NCBI RefSeq assembly: GCF_900129205.1
Contig: NZ_FQUK01000005.1
Coordinates: forward strand, 1 to 64,000
Source of the DNA: Thermomonas hydrothermalis
GTDB taxonomy: Bacteria; Pseudomonadota; Gammaproteobacteria; Xanthomonadales; Xanthomonadaceae
Direction: 5' to 3'
DNA length: 64,000 nt
The stretch's first letter is position 1. The number at the start of each line of letters is the position of its first letter. The position numbers were made by a program, and so were the translations under genes. The notes under the pieces were generated by a model, which ran no database searches, was not told where the DNA came from, and saw only the letters and a program-made list of their open reading frames with translations. Of this stretch, positions 1 to 9,627 are shown in pieces.

Positions 1-300
1 CGCCCCACCGCCGAACCGCTGCTCCGAAAGTGGGTCTCTTGGGCACGACGGTGTCGGCTGACGCCCTTCAAGAAGCTCGGTGCCACCATCCGCGACCACC
101 TCACCGGCATCCTGCGGCATTTCGACACCGGCCTGTCCAACGGCCAGGTCGAGGCCTTCAACGCCCAGATCCAGGCCGCCAAGGCCCGCGCCAAGGGCTA
201 TCGCACTGACGCCAACCTGATCGCCATCAGCTACCTGCTGTGCGCCAAGCTCAGGCATCTACCCCGTCACCCTTGGCTCCATGCTCCCCATCAGACATGA
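1..300 (+). CDS. ISL3-family transposase, C-terminal fragment (5' end outside window)
   Basis: Frame 1 is open from the first base to a TGA at 298-300, giving about 99 residues. The run SNGQVEAFNAQIQ followed by KARAKGYR is the C-terminal catalytic-Glu region of DDE transposases of the ISL3 family (SNG-x-x-E-x-F-N, then K-x-x-A-x-GYR). The preceding RCRLTPFKKLGATIRDHL segment also fits the family. The protein would catalyse excision and insertion of the element. The start codon is upstream of the window, so intactness cannot be judged. Confidence 0.85.
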   Translation, partial: RPTAEPLLRKWVSWARRCRLTPFKKLGATIRDHLTGILRHFDTGLSNGQVEAFNAQIQAAKARAKGYRTDANLIAISYLLCAKLRHLPRHPWLHAPHQT

Positions 301-329
301 ACCGTTTCCACTGGAATCGCGATTGAGCC
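1..329 (+). mobile_element. ISL3-family insertion sequence, right-hand part
   Basis: The 3' part of an insertion sequence whose left end lies outside the window. It carries the end of an ISL3-type transposase gene and then about 29 bases up to the junction with clp. Read from the clp side, the element appears to begin with GGCTCAATCG at 329, which fits the GG-start common at ISL3 ends. The eight clp bases next to it (330-337, GCGGATTT on the minus strand) are the likely target duplication, 8 bp being usual for this family. The exact boundary is inferred, because the other copy of the duplication and the left inverted repeat are not visible. Confidence 0.75.
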
Positions 330-882
330 AAATCCGCAACTGGGTTCCCAGCGGATGGCTGAGGGCGTCAGGTTCGCGAGCCAGATCGAACAGGGTGCGG
401 TAAATCCGGTCGGCCACATCCAGAAACGCCAGCCGACCGGCCTTGCGGCTGGTGTCCAGTAGACGCTGGCTGATCTGCGCGCCGATCGAATAGAGCAGGC
501 GGGTGGCATCATTGGCCTGTGCCGCCAGCAAGGCCTGCAGACGCTCATGGCTGATTTCGGCCAGCTCGCAGACGGTGCGGGTCCGCAGCGCGACGCCGCG
601 CTGATCGCTGTGCACGAACAGCCCCATCTCGCCAACGAACTGGCCCGGGCCGATATACCCCAACACCAGCTCCCGACCATCGTCCTCGCAGGCGATGATG
701 CTGACCGAGCCAGAGATGATGTAGTACAGCGTGCCGGCCGGATCGCCGGGATGGAACACATCCGTCCGCGCCGGGTATTTGCGGCGGTGGCAGTTGGCAA
801 TGAACCGCTCGATGGTGCCCGCATCGGCCAGCAACGGGCTGTCCGCGGGCGCCTTGGCGGGCTGGGGAAACGTCGTGCTCAT
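259..882 (-). pseudogene. clp: clp, Crp/Fnr-family global regulator, truncated by IS insertion
   Basis: Residues 1-184 match the xanthomonad Clp protein: an N-terminal tail, the cyclic-nucleotide-binding jelly-roll (about 22-125, with GELVGEMGLF-type core QFVGEMGLF) and the long dimerisation helix (about 126-165). Intact Clp is about 230 residues and continues after the GTQLR motif with a helix-turn-helix. Here the frame passes at residue 184-185 into IS sequence and stops after 23 foreign residues, giving 207 in all. The DNA-binding domain is therefore missing. Clp normally binds c-di-GMP and DNA and controls extracellular enzymes, exopolysaccharide and virulence genes. The start is the ATG at 882, after which the family similarity begins. 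It is divergent from speD, as I recall for related genomes. Confidence 0.85.
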
Positions 883-1052
883 TGCGGTGGGTCGCCTGTG
901 AATGCGCAAGCTTAGGCACAACCGTCGCCAGCAAGCAAATGCCAGGCCGCCTCAGCGCCGGCCATGCCCCGGCCTGCCACCCCCCGCAGGCGGCAGGTTT
1001 GCCGCATAATGATGGACTTGTACCGTTTTCCCACCTGCCGGATGCAACTGCC

Positions 1053-1844
1053 GTGGTCAAGCCGCTGCCGCGCCTGAAGCTTCAGGGCTTCAACAACCTC
1101 ACCAAGTCGCTGTCCTTCAACATCTACGACGTGTGCTACGCCGCGTCCGAGGACGAGCGCAGGCGCTACATCGAGTACATCGACGAGGAATACAACGCCG
1201 ATCGCCTCACCCAGATCCTCACCGACGTGGCGGAGATCATCGGCGCCAACATCCTCAACATCGCCCGCCAGGACTACGACCCGCAGGGCGCCTCGGTGAC
1301 CATCCTGATCTCCGAACAGCCGGTGATCGACAAGGCCGACGCCAAGGGCGTGATCTCCGACGCCGTGGTCGCGCACCTGGACAAGTCGCACATCACCGTG
1401 CACACCTACCCGGAAACCCATCCGGACAACGGCATCGCCACCTTCCGCGCCGATATCGACGTCTCCACCTGCGGCGTGATCTCGCCGCTGAAGGCGCTCA
1501 ACTACCTGATCGAGAGCTTCGAGTCCGACATCGTGATCATGGATTACCGGGTGCGCGGTTTTACTCGCGACATCAAGGGCCGCAAGCACTACATCGACCA
1601 CAAGATCAACTCGATCCAGGATTACCTGGCCAAGAACGTGCGCTCCCGCTACGAGATGCTGGACGTCAACGTCTACCAGGAGAACATCTTCCACACCAAG
1701 ATGCACCTGAAAGACTTCGACCTCGACCAGTACCTGTTCGAAGAGAAGGCACGCAATCTGTCATTCAAGGAGCGCATGAAGATCGAGGCGCGCCTCAAGC
1801 GCGAGATCGAGGAGCTCTACCACGGCCGCAACCTGATCGATTGA
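1053..1844 (+). CDS. speD: S-adenosylmethionine decarboxylase proenzyme
   Basis: Makes decarboxylated S-adenosylmethionine, the aminopropyl donor for spermidine synthesis, in the cytoplasm. The proenzyme self-cleaves to form a pyruvoyl cofactor; the predicted site is Ser112 in [12 protein letters not shown]. At 263 residues it has the length of the E. coli/xanthomonad class of SpeD. I chose the GTG at 1053, giving [16 protein letters not shown], because the frame upstream is not family-like. No strong Shine-Dalgarno is seen. The gene is divergent from the broken clp and is followed by a strong hairpin shared with coq7. Confidence 0.93.
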   Translation: MVKPLPRLKLQGFNNLTKSLSFNIYDVCYAASEDERRRYIEYIDEEYNADRLTQILTDVAEIIGANILNIARQDYDPQGASVTILISEQPVIDKADAKGVISDAVVAHLDKSHITVHTYPETHPDNGIATFRADIDVSTCGVISPLKALNYLIESFESDIVIMDYRVRGFTRDIKGRKHYIDHKINSIQDYLAKNVRSRYEMLDVNVYQENIFHTKMHLKDFDLDQYLFEEKARNLSFKERMKIEARLKREIEELYHGRNLID

Positions 1845-1872
1845 CGGCAGCCTTTCACCTGCGCCATCGCGG

Positions 1873-1900
1873 AAAACGCCGGCCTCAAGGCCGGCGTTTT
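1873..1900. terminator. Bidirectional terminator between speD and coq7
   Basis: A GC-rich inverted repeat (AACGCCGG...CCGGCGTT) is flanked by AAAA on the left and TTTT on the right, so it can end transcripts from both convergent genes. Confidence 0.85.
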
Positions 1901-1923
1901 CCTGTACCACCCCGTCCAACCCT

Positions 1924-2568
1924 TCAGATGCGGTAGGCCACCGCCTTCATCAATCGGGACGTCGCCGCCATCAGTGCAGGAATCGGCGGCGGCAGCCGTC
2001 GCGCCCCGGCCTTGCGGGCGTGCTCGGCATGACGCGCTTCGTCCTGCTTCATCACCGTAAGGATCGCCCGACTGCGGGCATCGGCAGCCGGCAGCGTGGC
2101 CAGATGCTCCTCCAGATGCGCCTCGACTTGGCGCTCGGTTTCCACCACGAAGCCCAAGTTCCAGCCGTCGCCACGCAACCCGGCCGCCGCACCGATCAAC
2201 CAGCTGCCCGCATACCACAGGGGATTGAGCAGACTCGGACGGCTGTCCAGCTCGCGCAGCCGGTCGGCGCACCAGGCCAGATGGTCGGTTTCTTCCTGCG
2301 CCGCCGCCAGCAGGTGGTCGCGGGTGGCCGGATCGCGCGCCACCGCGGCCTGACCGACATACAATGCCTGGGCACAGACCTCACCGGTGTGATTGATCCG
2401 CATCAGGCCGGCCGCATGGCGGCGCTCAGGCGGATCCAGCACCACCTCGGGCTCGGCCAGCCCGGGATTGCAGCGCGCGGCGCGCGGGCGGCCCAGCAAC
2501 GTGACCAGCGCATTCTGGGCCGAGTCCAACAGCCGGTCCAAGGGGTCGAGATGGCGGATCGCAGTCAT
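1924..2568 (-). CDS. coq7: Coq7-type demethoxyubiquinone hydroxylase
   Basis: Hydroxylates the benzoquinol ring in the penultimate part of ubiquinone synthesis, at the membrane. The 214-residue protein has the ferritin-like diiron ligand pattern of the Coq7 family: [10 protein letters not shown] (Glu63), EETDHLAW (Glu93, His96), a mid-protein ETERQVEAH and a C-terminal DEARHAEHA. The ATG at 2568 opens the family-like sequence directly. It is divergent from rplM, with about 190 bases between them. Confidence 0.93.
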   Translation of the reverse strand: MTAIRHLDPLDRLLDSAQNALVTLLGRPRAARCNPGLAEPEVVLDPPERRHAAGLMRINHTGEVCAQALYVGQAAVARDPATRDHLLAAAQEETDHLAWCADRLRELDSRPSLLNPLWYAGSWLIGAAAGLRGDGWNLGFVVETERQVEAHLEEHLATLPAADARSRAILTVMKQDEARHAEHARKAGARRLPPPIPALMAATSRLMKAVAYRI

Positions 2569-2700
2569 GCCACGATTCTAGCCGTGCCGCCCCGGCCGTA
2601 GGGGCCGGTTGCACCGACGCTGCTGCCAGGCTAAACTTCCGCTTCTTTCGCGCCAGGGCAGGTTTACTCTGCCGGCACGAAATCGACAACGCGAGGCGAC

Positions 2701-2741
2701 GTTCGGGGGTGCGCCACCGAACCAGCCCGACCAGGCACCCC
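2701..2741 (+). promoter_or_regulatory. Candidate structured mRNA leader of rplM-rpsI
   Basis: The region just before rplM can form GTTCGG (2701-2706) with CCGAAC (2717-2722), or GGGGTGC (2706-2712) with GCACCCC (2735-2741). The two helices overlap and cannot form together as simple hairpins. Ribosomal protein operons often carry autoregulatory leaders, so this is a candidate. It was found by eye and not folded computationally. Confidence 0.35.
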
Positions 2742-2758
2742 TGATCAAAGAGCTCCCC

Positions 2759-3187
2759 ATGAAAACTTTCATCGCCAAGAACGAGACCGTCCAGCGCGAC
2801 TGGTACGTCGTCGATGCCACGGGCAAGACCCTGGGCCGTCTGGCCGCTGCCCTGGCCTATCGGCTGCGCGGCAAGCACAAGCCGACCTACACCCCACACG
2901 TCGACACCGGCGACTATCTGGTCGTGATCAATGCCGACAAGATCGTCGTCACCGGCAAGAAGCTGCAGGACAAGCTGTACCATCGCTTCACCGGCTATGT
3001 CGGCAACCTCAAGACCGAGACCCTGGCGCAGGCGCTGGAGCGCCACCCTGAGCGCGTGATCGAAATCGCGGTCAAGGGCATGCTGCCCAAGGGTCCGCTG
3101 GGGCGCGCCATGTACCGCAAGCTCAAGGTCTATGCTGGCTCGGAGCATCCGCACGCCGCCCAGCAGCCGCAGCCGCTCGACATCTAA
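2759..3187 (+). CDS. rplM: 50S ribosomal protein L13
   Basis: Structural protein of the large ribosomal subunit. The 142-residue product shows L13 hallmarks: [20 protein letters not shown] at the start, the GKTLGRLAA motif, KIVVTGKK, and [13 protein letters not shown] near residues 108-120. The ATG at 2759 is set by the conserved N-terminus. It is followed after 12 bases by rpsI, the standard rplM-rpsI pair. Confidence 0.98.
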   Translation: MKTFIAKNETVQRDWYVVDATGKTLGRLAAALAYRLRGKHKPTYTPHVDTGDYLVVINADKIVVTGKKLQDKLYHRFTGYVGNLKTETLAQALERHPERVIEIAVKGMLPKGPLGRAMYRKLKVYAGSEHPHAAQQPQPLDI

Positions 3188-3199
3188 GGTCCGATCATC

Positions 3200-3592
3200 A
3201 TGGCTATCACTCAGAATTACGGCACCGGCCGCCGCAAGTCCTCCGTCGCCCGCGTGTTCCTGCGCAAGGGCAGCGGCAACATCACCATCAATGACCGTCC
3301 GCTGGATCAGTTCTTCGGCCGCGAAACCGCGCGCATGATCGTGCGCCAGCCGCTGGAACTGACCAAGACCACCGACAAGTTCGACGTGGTGGTCACCGCC
3401 AGCGGTGGCGGCACCACTGGTCAGGCCGGCGCGATCCGCCTCGGCATCGCCCGTGCGCTGGTGGAGTACGACCCCTCGCTGAAGGCCGAGCTGCGCAAGG
3501 CCGGCTTCATGACGCGCGACGCCCGTGAGGTCGAGCGTAAGAAGGTGGGTCTGCACAAGGCCCGTCGCGCCACCCAGTACTCCAAGCGCTAA
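3200..3592 (+). CDS. rpsI: 30S ribosomal protein S9
   Basis: Small-subunit protein whose C-terminal tail reaches the P-site tRNA. The 130-residue sequence has the S9 core [14 protein letters not shown], the [19 protein letters not shown] region and the invariant tail ending RRATQYSKR. It is translated together with rplM and ends before a strong terminator. Confidence 0.98.
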   Translation: MAITQNYGTGRRKSSVARVFLRKGSGNITINDRPLDQFFGRETARMIVRQPLELTKTTDKFDVVVTASGGGTTGQAGAIRLGIARALVEYDPSLKAELRKAGFMTRDAREVERKKVGLHKARRATQYSKR

Positions 3593-3603
3593 ACCGGCGT
3601 TCA

Positions 3604-3645
3604 CCGCCCGCTGGCGGGATTGCACCAGCGGGTGGTTTTGGTTTT
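3604..3645 (+). terminator. Terminator of the rplM-rpsI operon
   Basis: An 11-bp stem (3604-3614 with 3625-3635, one G-U pair) is followed by TTTTGGTTTT. Confidence 0.85.
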
Positions 3646-3661
3646 ACAATTCGCATCCCAC

Positions 3662-3736
3662 AGCCCCGTCGCCAAGTGGTAAGGCACCTGACTCTGACTC
3701 AGGCATTCGGTGGTTCGAATCCATCCGGGGCTGCCA
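3662..3736 (+). tRNA. tRNA-Gln (anticodon CTG)
   Basis: A complete cloverleaf: acceptor AGCCCCG pairs with CGGGGCT, anticodon stem CCTGA/TCAGG has loop CTCTGAC with CTG at 34-36, the T-arm contains GGTTCGAATCC, discriminator G is followed by an encoded CCA (3734-3736). It reads CAG codons. Confidence 0.95.
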
Positions 3737-3748
3737 TCTTCGACAACC

Positions 3749-3777
3749 ACGCCCGCCATTCGGCGGGCGTTGTTTTT
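3749..3777 (+). terminator. Terminator after tRNA-Gln
   Basis: ACGCCCGCC (3749-3757) pairs with GGCGGGCGT (3762-3770) around ATTC, followed by TGTTTTTT. Confidence 0.85.
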
Positions 3778-3814
3778 TCGCCAGGCTGCCGCGCCAGCGC
3801 CTGGCTCACTGGCA

Positions 3815-4492
3815 TCAACGCACGCGCGCGATCTCCTGCCGCATCCGGCTGATCACCGCCGCATAGTCGGGCTGGCCGAAGATGGCGCTGCCGGCCACGA
3901 AGGTGTCGGCGCCGGCCTGGGCGATTTCGGCGATGTTGTCGGGCTTGACCCCACCGTCGATCTCCAGGCGGATCGGTTTACCGCAGGCATCGATCATCGC
4001 CCGCACCCGGCGCAGCTTGTCCAGCGTGGCCGGAATGAACGCCTGCCCGCCAAAGCCAGGGTTGACCGACATCAACAGCACCAGGTCGAGCTCGTCCAGC
4101 ACCCACTCCAGCACCTCCACCGGCGTGGCCGGGTTGAGCACCAGCCCGGCCTGACAGCCATGCGCTTTGATCAGCTGCAAGGTGCGATGCACGTGCCGGC
4201 TGGCTTCCGGATGAAAACTGATCAGGCTGGCACCGGCCTTGGCGAAATCCGGCACCAGCCGATCCACTGGCTCCACCATCAAGTGAACGTCGATGGGGGC
4301 ACGGATGCCATGACCGCGCAGCGCCTCGCACACCATCGGGCCGATGGTCAGATTGGGCACGTAATGGTTGTCCATCACGTCGAAATGCACCCAATCGGCA
4401 CCGGCCGCGAGTACGCGCTCAACGTCTTCACCCAGCCTGGCGAAGTTGGCGGACAGGATCGACGGTGCGATGACGGCAGGCTGCATGCTCAT
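3815..4492 (-). CDS. rpe: Ribulose-phosphate 3-epimerase
   Basis: Interconverts ribulose 5-phosphate and xylulose 5-phosphate in the pentose phosphate pathway. The 225-residue TIM barrel has the family signatures: [14 protein letters not shown], the metal and proton-transfer motif [18 protein letters not shown] (His and Asp), [19 protein letters not shown] and the late [10 protein letters not shown] with the second catalytic Asp. The start overlaps the stop of the upstream DnaJ-domain gene by 4 bases (ATGA), so the two are probably translationally coupled. Confidence 0.96.
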   Translation of the reverse strand: MSMQPAVIAPSILSANFARLGEDVERVLAAGADWVHFDVMDNHYVPNLTIGPMVCEALRGHGIRAPIDVHLMVEPVDRLVPDFAKAGASLISFHPEASRHVHRTLQLIKAHGCQAGLVLNPATPVEVLEWVLDELDLVLLMSVNPGFGGQAFIPATLDKLRRVRAMIDACGKPIRLEIDGGVKPDNIAEIAQAGADTFVAGSAIFGQPDYAAVISRMRQEIARVR

Positions 4493-4878
4493 TTCTTTTT
4501 CTTCCGGAGGGTCTGGATGCGGTCATAGGCCGCGTTGATCTCGCGCGACTTGCGTTCCGCCAGCGCCTGCAACTCTGGCGCCGCCCCGACCAATCGGTCC
4601 GGGTGGTACTGGCTGATCAGCTTGCGGTAAGCGCGATCGATTTCATCCGCACTGGCCTGCTCGGTCAGGCCCAACACCTGGTAGGCCCAATCGGTCTGGT
4701 CATCCTCGTGCGGCGGCGGTTGCGCCCGCCGCGCCGATGGCCGGTGCCGACGCGGGCTGGAAAAGGCGTCGTGATCGAACAGATATCCGATCAACAGCCC
4801 GATGAAGCCTCCCACCGGATGGCGCAGCAGCAGCCAGCCCGCGATGAAGCCGAAAAATTGCCCGTACCAGCGTCGCAT
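4489..4878 (-). CDS. DnaJ-domain membrane protein (DjlA-like)
   Basis: A 129-residue protein with an N-terminal glycine-rich hydrophobic hairpin (about 7-33, GFIAGWLLL and [12 protein letters not shown]) and a C-terminal J domain (about 63-125). The HPD tripeptide is intact in [11 protein letters not shown], so it should stimulate the ATPase of an Hsp70 partner at the inner membrane. It resembles a DjlA protein without its central region. It lies directly upstream of rpe with a 4-base overlap. The specific client is unknown. Confidence 0.85.
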   Translation of the reverse strand: MRRWYGQFFGFIAGWLLLRHPVGGFIGLLIGYLFDHDAFSSPRRHRPSARRAQPPPHEDDQTDWAYQVLGLTEQASADEIDRAYRKLISQYHPDRLVGAAPELQALAERKSREINAAYDRIQTLRKKKK

Positions 4879-4945
4879 CCCGCCAGTGTACAGCGAGGCG
4901 GCGTTCGGCCCTTACACTATGCACCCCGTCACCACGTGCCCGCCT

Positions 4946-5842
4946 ATGTCCACCACCCTGCTGCACGCCGATCTGCCCGGCCTGAACCTGATCCACCGCG
5001 GCAAGGTGCGCGATGTGTTCGATCTCGGCGACGGCCATTTGCTGATGGTGGCAACCGACCGCCTCTCCGCGTTCGACGTGGTGCTGCCCGACCCGATTCC
5101 CGGCAAGGGTGAGATGCTCTGCCAGATCAGCAACTTCTGGTTCGACAAGACCGCCCACATCATTGCTAACCACCTGACCGGCATTGATGTCACCAGCGTG
5201 CTGCCGGCCGGCGTGGACGCGACGCTGTACGCCAAGCGCGCGGTGGTGACGAAGAAGCTCACGCCGGTGCCGGTGGAGTGCATCGCGCGCGGCTACCTGA
5301 TCGGCAGCGGCTGGAAGGATTATCAGCGCACTGGCGCCGTCAGCGGCATCGCCCTGCCACCGGGACTGCAACTGGCGCAGCAACTGCCCGAACCCATCTT
5401 CACCCCATCCACCAAGGCCGCGGTCGGCGACCACGATGAGAACATCGACTTCGCCACCGTCATCGACATGCTGGGGCGCGAACGCGCCGAGCAGATCCGC
5501 ACCGCCACCCTGGCGATCTACGCCTTCGCCCGCGACTATGCCGCACAGCGCGGCATCATCCTCGCCGACACCAAGTTCGAGTTCGGCACCGACGCCGACG
5601 GCAAGCTCTACGTGATGGACGAGATGCTGACCCCGGACTCCAGCCGCTACTGGCCGGCCGAGCAGTACGCCGTCGGCATCAGCCCGCCCAGCTACGACAA
5701 GCAGTTCGTGCGCGACTATCTGGAAACGCTGGACTGGGACAAGACGCCACCCGGCCCGCACCTGCCCGCCGAGGTCATCGCCAAGACCCGCGCCAAGTAC
5801 GCCGAAGCATTGGAGCGTCTGGCCGGTCTCCGGATCGACTGA
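4946..5842 (+). CDS. purC: Phosphoribosylaminoimidazole-succinocarboxamide synthase
   Basis: Joins aspartate to CAIR with ATP to form SAICAR in purine biosynthesis. The 298-residue product has [21 protein letters not shown] at the ATP site, the SAICAR synthetase signatures [14 protein letters not shown] and [20 protein letters not shown], and DTKFEFGTD plus [12 protein letters not shown] downstream. It is the long form of the family, as in related proteobacteria and yeast. The ATG at 4946 gives [13 protein letters not shown], the expected N-terminus. It is convergent with nhaA, with only about 10 bases between stops. Confidence 0.96.
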   Translation: MSTTLLHADLPGLNLIHRGKVRDVFDLGDGHLLMVATDRLSAFDVVLPDPIPGKGEMLCQISNFWFDKTAHIIANHLTGIDVTSVLPAGVDATLYAKRAVVTKKLTPVPVECIARGYLIGSGWKDYQRTGAVSGIALPPGLQLAQQLPEPIFTPSTKAAVGDHDENIDFATVIDMLGRERAEQIRTATLAIYAFARDYAAQRGIILADTKFEFGTDADGKLYVMDEMLTPDSSRYWPAEQYAVGISPPSYDKQFVRDYLETLDWDKTPPGPHLPAEVIAKTRAKYAEALERLAGLRID

Positions 5843-5852
5843 CCCCGCTCGC

Positions 5853-7055
5853 TCAACGGGCCCGTGGCAGCGTCAGCGCCAGCCACAGCAACCCGACCGA
5901 GGCCGCAGTCACCGATGCGCCAAGGACGCCGAGCACGCTCTCGGCGTACAGCACGCCTTGGGTACCGAACGCCAGCGAGGCAATGAACAGGCTCATGGTG
6001 AAGCCGATCCCGCACAGCAGGCCCAACCCGATCATCGCGCGCAGATCCATCCCGTCCGGGAACCGCGCCAGACCCAGCCCCCGCATCAGCAGCGCCGCCG
6101 TCACGATTCCAATCGGCTTACCCAACACCAATCCCAGACCGATACCGGCCGGCAACGGTGCCAGCAGATCGCCTGCGTGCAGCCCGACCAGCGACAGCCC
6201 GGCATTGGCGAATGCAAACAACGGCAGGATCGCGTAGGCCACCCATGGGTGCAAGGCATGCTCCAACGTTTCCAGCGGCGAATGCTCGATGGCGTCGTCG
6301 ATGGCGTTCTTGCGATCGTAATGGGGAATCATCAGGCCGGTGACCACGCCGGCCAGGGTGGCGTGCACCCCGGACTGCAGCACCAGCACCCACAACACGC
6401 CCCCAAGCAGCAGATAGGGCGCAAGATGCGTCACCTGACGCCGGTTGAGCCACCCCATCAGTGCGACCACGCCCGCCGATGCCGCCAGTGCCCACCACTG
6501 CAGGCCTTCCGAATAGAACAGCGCGATGATCAGGATCGCAATCAGATCATCCGCGACCGCGATGGTGGACAGCAGCAGCTTCATCCCCAGCGGCACCCGC
6601 GACCCCAGCAAGGCCAGCACACCCAGCGCAAAGGCGATGTCGGTGGCGGTGGGCACCGCCCAGCCGCGCATGGCGCTGGCGTCGCCATGGTTCATCCAGG
6701 TGTACAGCAGGGCTGGCACGGCCACCCCGGCGGCGGCGCAGACCACCGGCAACACCAGCTGGGCGCGGCTGGAGAGCTGCCCGGACACGACTTCCCGTTT
6801 GATTTCCAGCGACACCAGCAGGAAGAACACCGCCATCAGGCCGTCGTTGATCCACCAATGCGCCGATTTGGCCCATTCGCCACTGCCCAGCGGGGTATCC
6901 CGGGCCAGCTCGTACAGATGCGCCCAGGGCGAATTGGCAGCCAGCATGGCCAACCCTGCGGCCAGGATCAGGATGATGCCGCCGGCCGCTTCCAGCCGGA
7001 AAAACTCTGCCAGCGCACGCTGCGCGCGCGCCAGTACCTTAATCCGCGTATTCAT
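5853..7055 (-). CDS. nhaA: Na+/H+ antiporter NhaA
   Basis: An inner-membrane antiporter that exports Na+ (or Li+) in exchange for protons, helping pH and salt homeostasis. The 400-residue sequence is strongly hydrophobic, with about 12 membrane spans. It carries the conserved paired aspartates in TIAVADDLIAILI, the cation site of NhaA, and the family motifs ATPTDIAFALGVLALLG-like TATDIAFALGVL and FTMSLFIASLAF. The start ATG at 7055 precedes the typical amphipathic N-terminus. Confidence 0.96.
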   Translation of the reverse strand: MNTRIKVLARAQRALAEFFRLEAAGGIILILAAGLAMLAANSPWAHLYELARDTPLGSGEWAKSAHWWINDGLMAVFFLLVSLEIKREVVSGQLSSRAQLVLPVVCAAAGVAVPALLYTWMNHGDASAMRGWAVPTATDIAFALGVLALLGSRVPLGMKLLLSTIAVADDLIAILIIALFYSEGLQWWALAASAGVVALMGWLNRRQVTHLAPYLLLGGVLWVLVLQSGVHATLAGVVTGLMIPHYDRKNAIDDAIEHSPLETLEHALHPWVAYAILPLFAFANAGLSLVGLHAGDLLAPLPAGIGLGLVLGKPIGIVTAALLMRGLGLARFPDGMDLRAMIGLGLLCGIGFTMSLFIASLAFGTQGVLYAESVLGVLGASVTAASVGLLWLALTLPRAR

Positions 7056-7144
7056 GCGGCCAGTATACCCGCGGCCTCACCGCCACCCGACGGCATCACC
7101 ACCGCCCGTTGCGCGCCTCTGCATAACGCTTAAGGCGCTGCCTG

Positions 7145-7164
7145 ACCACAGGCGCACCTGTGGT
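7145..7164 (-). terminator. Hairpin downstream of hmgA
   Basis: A perfect 8-bp inverted repeat (ACCACAGG / CCTGTGGT) with a CGCA loop lies 10 bases after the hmgA stop. There is no T-run, so termination is only a possibility. Confidence 0.4.
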
Positions 7165-7173
7165 GAAGCACCT

Positions 7174-8469
7174 TCAGGGCTGGAAATGCTTGCGCAAACC
7201 AGCCCAGCACGTCGGGTAATCGTGCTGACGATGGGCTGCCGCCAGCGCCTGTGCGGTGGGCCGGATCACCGCACGGGTTTCGAACATGAAGGCCATGGTG
7301 TCTTCGATGTAATCCGGCTTGGATGTGTCGGCCGCGCTGGCCTTCTCGAAGGTGGCGGCGTCCGGGCCATGCCCGGTCATGCAGTTGTGCAGCGAACAGC
7401 CGCCCGGCACAAACCCGTCCGCCTTGGCGTCGTACACGCCATGCACCAGCCCCATGAACTCGCTGGCCACGTTGCGATGGAACCACGGCGGCCGGAAGGT
7501 GTCGCGCATCGCCAGAATGCGCGGCGGGAAGATCACGAAATCCATGTTGCTGGTGCCGGGCGTATCGCTGGGCGAATGCAGCACCAGGAAAATCGACGGA
7601 TCGGGATGATCGAAACTGATCGAACCAATCGTGTTGAACCGGCGTAGGTCGTACTTGTAAGGCGTGTAGTTGCCATGCCAACCGACCACGTCCAGCGGCG
7701 AGTGGTCGATCGGTGCCCGCCACAGATGCCCCTGAAACTTGGCGATGAGCTCGAAGTTGCCTTCCACGTCTTCGAAAGCCGCATTGGGCGCCAGGAAATC
7801 ACGCGGATTGGCCAGGCCGTTGCTGCCGATCGGCCCCAGATCCGGCAGGCGCAGCAGGGCGCCGAAGTTCTCGCAGACATAGCCACGCGCGCTGCCGTCC
7901 GGCAGGGCCACGCGGAAGCGCACGCCACGTGGAATCACCGCGATCTCCTGCGGTTCCACGTCCAGCACGCCCAGCTCGGTCTCGATGTGCAGCCGGCCCA
8001 GCTGCGGCACGATCAGCAGCTCGCCGTCGGCGTCATAGAAGAACCGATCCTGCATGTCACGGTTGGCGGCATACAGGTGGATGGCCACGCCCGTCCCCGC
8101 CGCCGGGCCGCCATTGCCGCCCATGGTGAACAGCCCGTCGATGAAATCAGCAGGTGCCTGCGGCAGCGGCAATGGACTCCAGCGCAGCTGTTCCGGCGTC
8201 ACCGGGCCTTGACCGAAGTCGTTATGGAAGGCCGGCTGGGAAAACGGCTCAAAGCGGCCATGCAGCACCGCGGGGCGGATCCGGTACAGCCAACTGCGCC
8301 GGTTGGCATGCCGCGGCGCGGTGAAGGCGGTGCCGGTCAGCTGTTCGGCATACAGGCCGTGCGCCACCCGCTGCGGCGAGTTGCGCCCAACCGGCAAGGT
8401 GCCGGGGATGGCTTCCGTGGCGAATTCGTTGCCGAAGCCGGATTGATAACCGTTGCTATGGATCGCCAT
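7174..8469 (-). CDS. hmgA: Homogentisate 1,2-dioxygenase
   Basis: Fe(II) enzyme that opens the homogentisate ring to maleylacetoacetate in tyrosine and phenylalanine breakdown. At 431 residues it has the family length. It begins [17 protein letters not shown] and carries [11 protein letters not shown], the PRGVRFRV cupin strand, the metal-site region [16 protein letters not shown] and the late [14 protein letters not shown]. The ATG at 8469 is preferred to an in-frame TTG six codons upstream (8487). It follows hppD with about 50 bases between, so both form one catabolic operon. Confidence 0.96.
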   Translation of the reverse strand: MAIHSNGYQSGFGNEFATEAIPGTLPVGRNSPQRVAHGLYAEQLTGTAFTAPRHANRRSWLYRIRPAVLHGRFEPFSQPAFHNDFGQGPVTPEQLRWSPLPLPQAPADFIDGLFTMGGNGGPAAGTGVAIHLYAANRDMQDRFFYDADGELLIVPQLGRLHIETELGVLDVEPQEIAVIPRGVRFRVALPDGSARGYVCENFGALLRLPDLGPIGSNGLANPRDFLAPNAAFEDVEGNFELIAKFQGHLWRAPIDHSPLDVVGWHGNYTPYKYDLRRFNTIGSISFDHPDPSIFLVLHSPSDTPGTSNMDFVIFPPRILAMRDTFRPPWFHRNVASEFMGLVHGVYDAKADGFVPGGCSLHNCMTGHGPDAATFEKASAADTSKPDYIEDTMAFMFETRAVIRPTAQALAAAHRQHDYPTCWAGLRKHFQP

Positions 8470-8521
8470 GGTCTGCTCGCTCTGCAAGCCCGCGCCGGGC
8501 GTCGAGTGGAAGTCGCCGCAG

Positions 8522-9607
8522 TTACAGCACGCCGCGCCGCATCTGGTCGCGCTCGATACTCTCGAACAGGGCCTGGAAGTTGCCCTCGCCGAACCCTTCG
8601 TTGCCTTTGCGCTGGATGATCTCGAAGAAGATCGGGCCGAACGCGTTCTGGGTGAAGATCTGCAACAGCTTGCGCTGTTTGGTCTCCGGATCGGCGTCGA
8701 TCAGGATCTTGTTGCGCGCCAGCCGCGGCACGTCCTCGCCGTGGTTGGGGATCCGCTGGTCGATCACCTCGTAGTAGGTGTCGGGGGTGTCGAGGAACTC
8801 GATCCCGGCGTCGCGCATCTGCTCGACGGTGGTGTAGATGTCATCGGTGAACAGGGCGATGTGCTGGATCCCCTCGCCCTTGTATTCCCGCAGGTATTCG
8901 TTGATCTGGCTCTTTTCGTCAGACGACTCGTTGAGCGGAATGCGCACCAGGCCATCCGGGGCGGTCATCGCCTTGGACAACAGGCCGGTCTTGACGCCTT
9001 TGATGTCGAAGTAGCGGATCTCGCGGAAGTTGAACAGCTTCTCGTAGTACTCCGACCACTTCTGCATGTTGCCCTGATACAGATTGTGGGTGAGGTGGTC
9101 AATGAAGGTCAGACCAAAGCCCTTCGGCCACTGGTCAACCCCGGGGATCGGCTCGTAATCGGCGTACAGATCCTCGCGCCCGGCATCCACCAGATACAGC
9201 ATGCAGTCGCCGATGCCCTTGATCGCCGGCGTGTCCACCGCGCCGGTGTCCGGCTTGTGATCGACCTTGGCACCGCCATTGGCCAGCACGTGTGCCAGCA
9301 CCTCGGTGGTGGGCCGGGTGAAGCGGATGGCAAAGCCGCAGGCGGACGGGCCGTGCTGGGCAGCGAAATCCGCCGCAAACGAGTCCGGGGATTCGTTGAG
9401 CAGGAAGTTGATCCCGCCCTGACGGAACAGGGTGATCGGCCGCGCCTTGTGTCGGGCCACCGCGGTGAACCCCAGCTTCTCCAGGTAATCGCGCATGCGC
9501 GGCCCCTGGCCGGCCGGCGCGGCAAACTCGACGAACTCGAACCCGTGGATGCCCATCGGGTTTTCGAACGTGGTCGGCTGCATGCCAACATTCGGTTGCG
9601 CATTCAT
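8522..9607 (-). CDS. hppD: 4-hydroxyphenylpyruvate dioxygenase
   Basis: Converts 4-hydroxyphenylpyruvate to homogentisate, the substrate of the next gene. The 361-residue vicinal-oxygen-chelate protein has two VOC halves. Iron ligands are recognisable in [10 protein letters not shown], in [11 protein letters not shown], and in the C-terminal [18 protein letters not shown]. The ATG at 9607 has GAGGA eight bases upstream on its strand, better than any upstream codon. The promoter region is shared with a divergent MarR-type gene and contains GAAAC/GTTTC repeats. Confidence 0.97.
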   Translation of the reverse strand: MNAQPNVGMQPTTFENPMGIHGFEFVEFAAPAGQGPRMRDYLEKLGFTAVARHKARPITLFRQGGINFLLNESPDSFAADFAAQHGPSACGFAIRFTRPTTEVLAHVLANGGAKVDHKPDTGAVDTPAIKGIGDCMLYLVDAGREDLYADYEPIPGVDQWPKGFGLTFIDHLTHNLYQGNMQKWSEYYEKLFNFREIRYFDIKGVKTGLLSKAMTAPDGLVRIPLNESSDEKSQINEYLREYKGEGIQHIALFTDDIYTTVEQMRDAGIEFLDTPDTYYEVIDQRIPNHGEDVPRLARNKILIDADPETKQRKLLQIFTQNAFGPIFFEIIQRKGNEGFGEGNFQALFESIERDQMRRGVL

Positions 9608-9627
9608 GGGCGGATCCTCATCTGGCG

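Noticed and set aside
883-1052. A CRP/Clp-type binding site in the clp-speD gap (TGTGA near 897)
   Set aside because: The TGTGA half-site has no TCACA partner at the right spacing, so it is not a convincing site.
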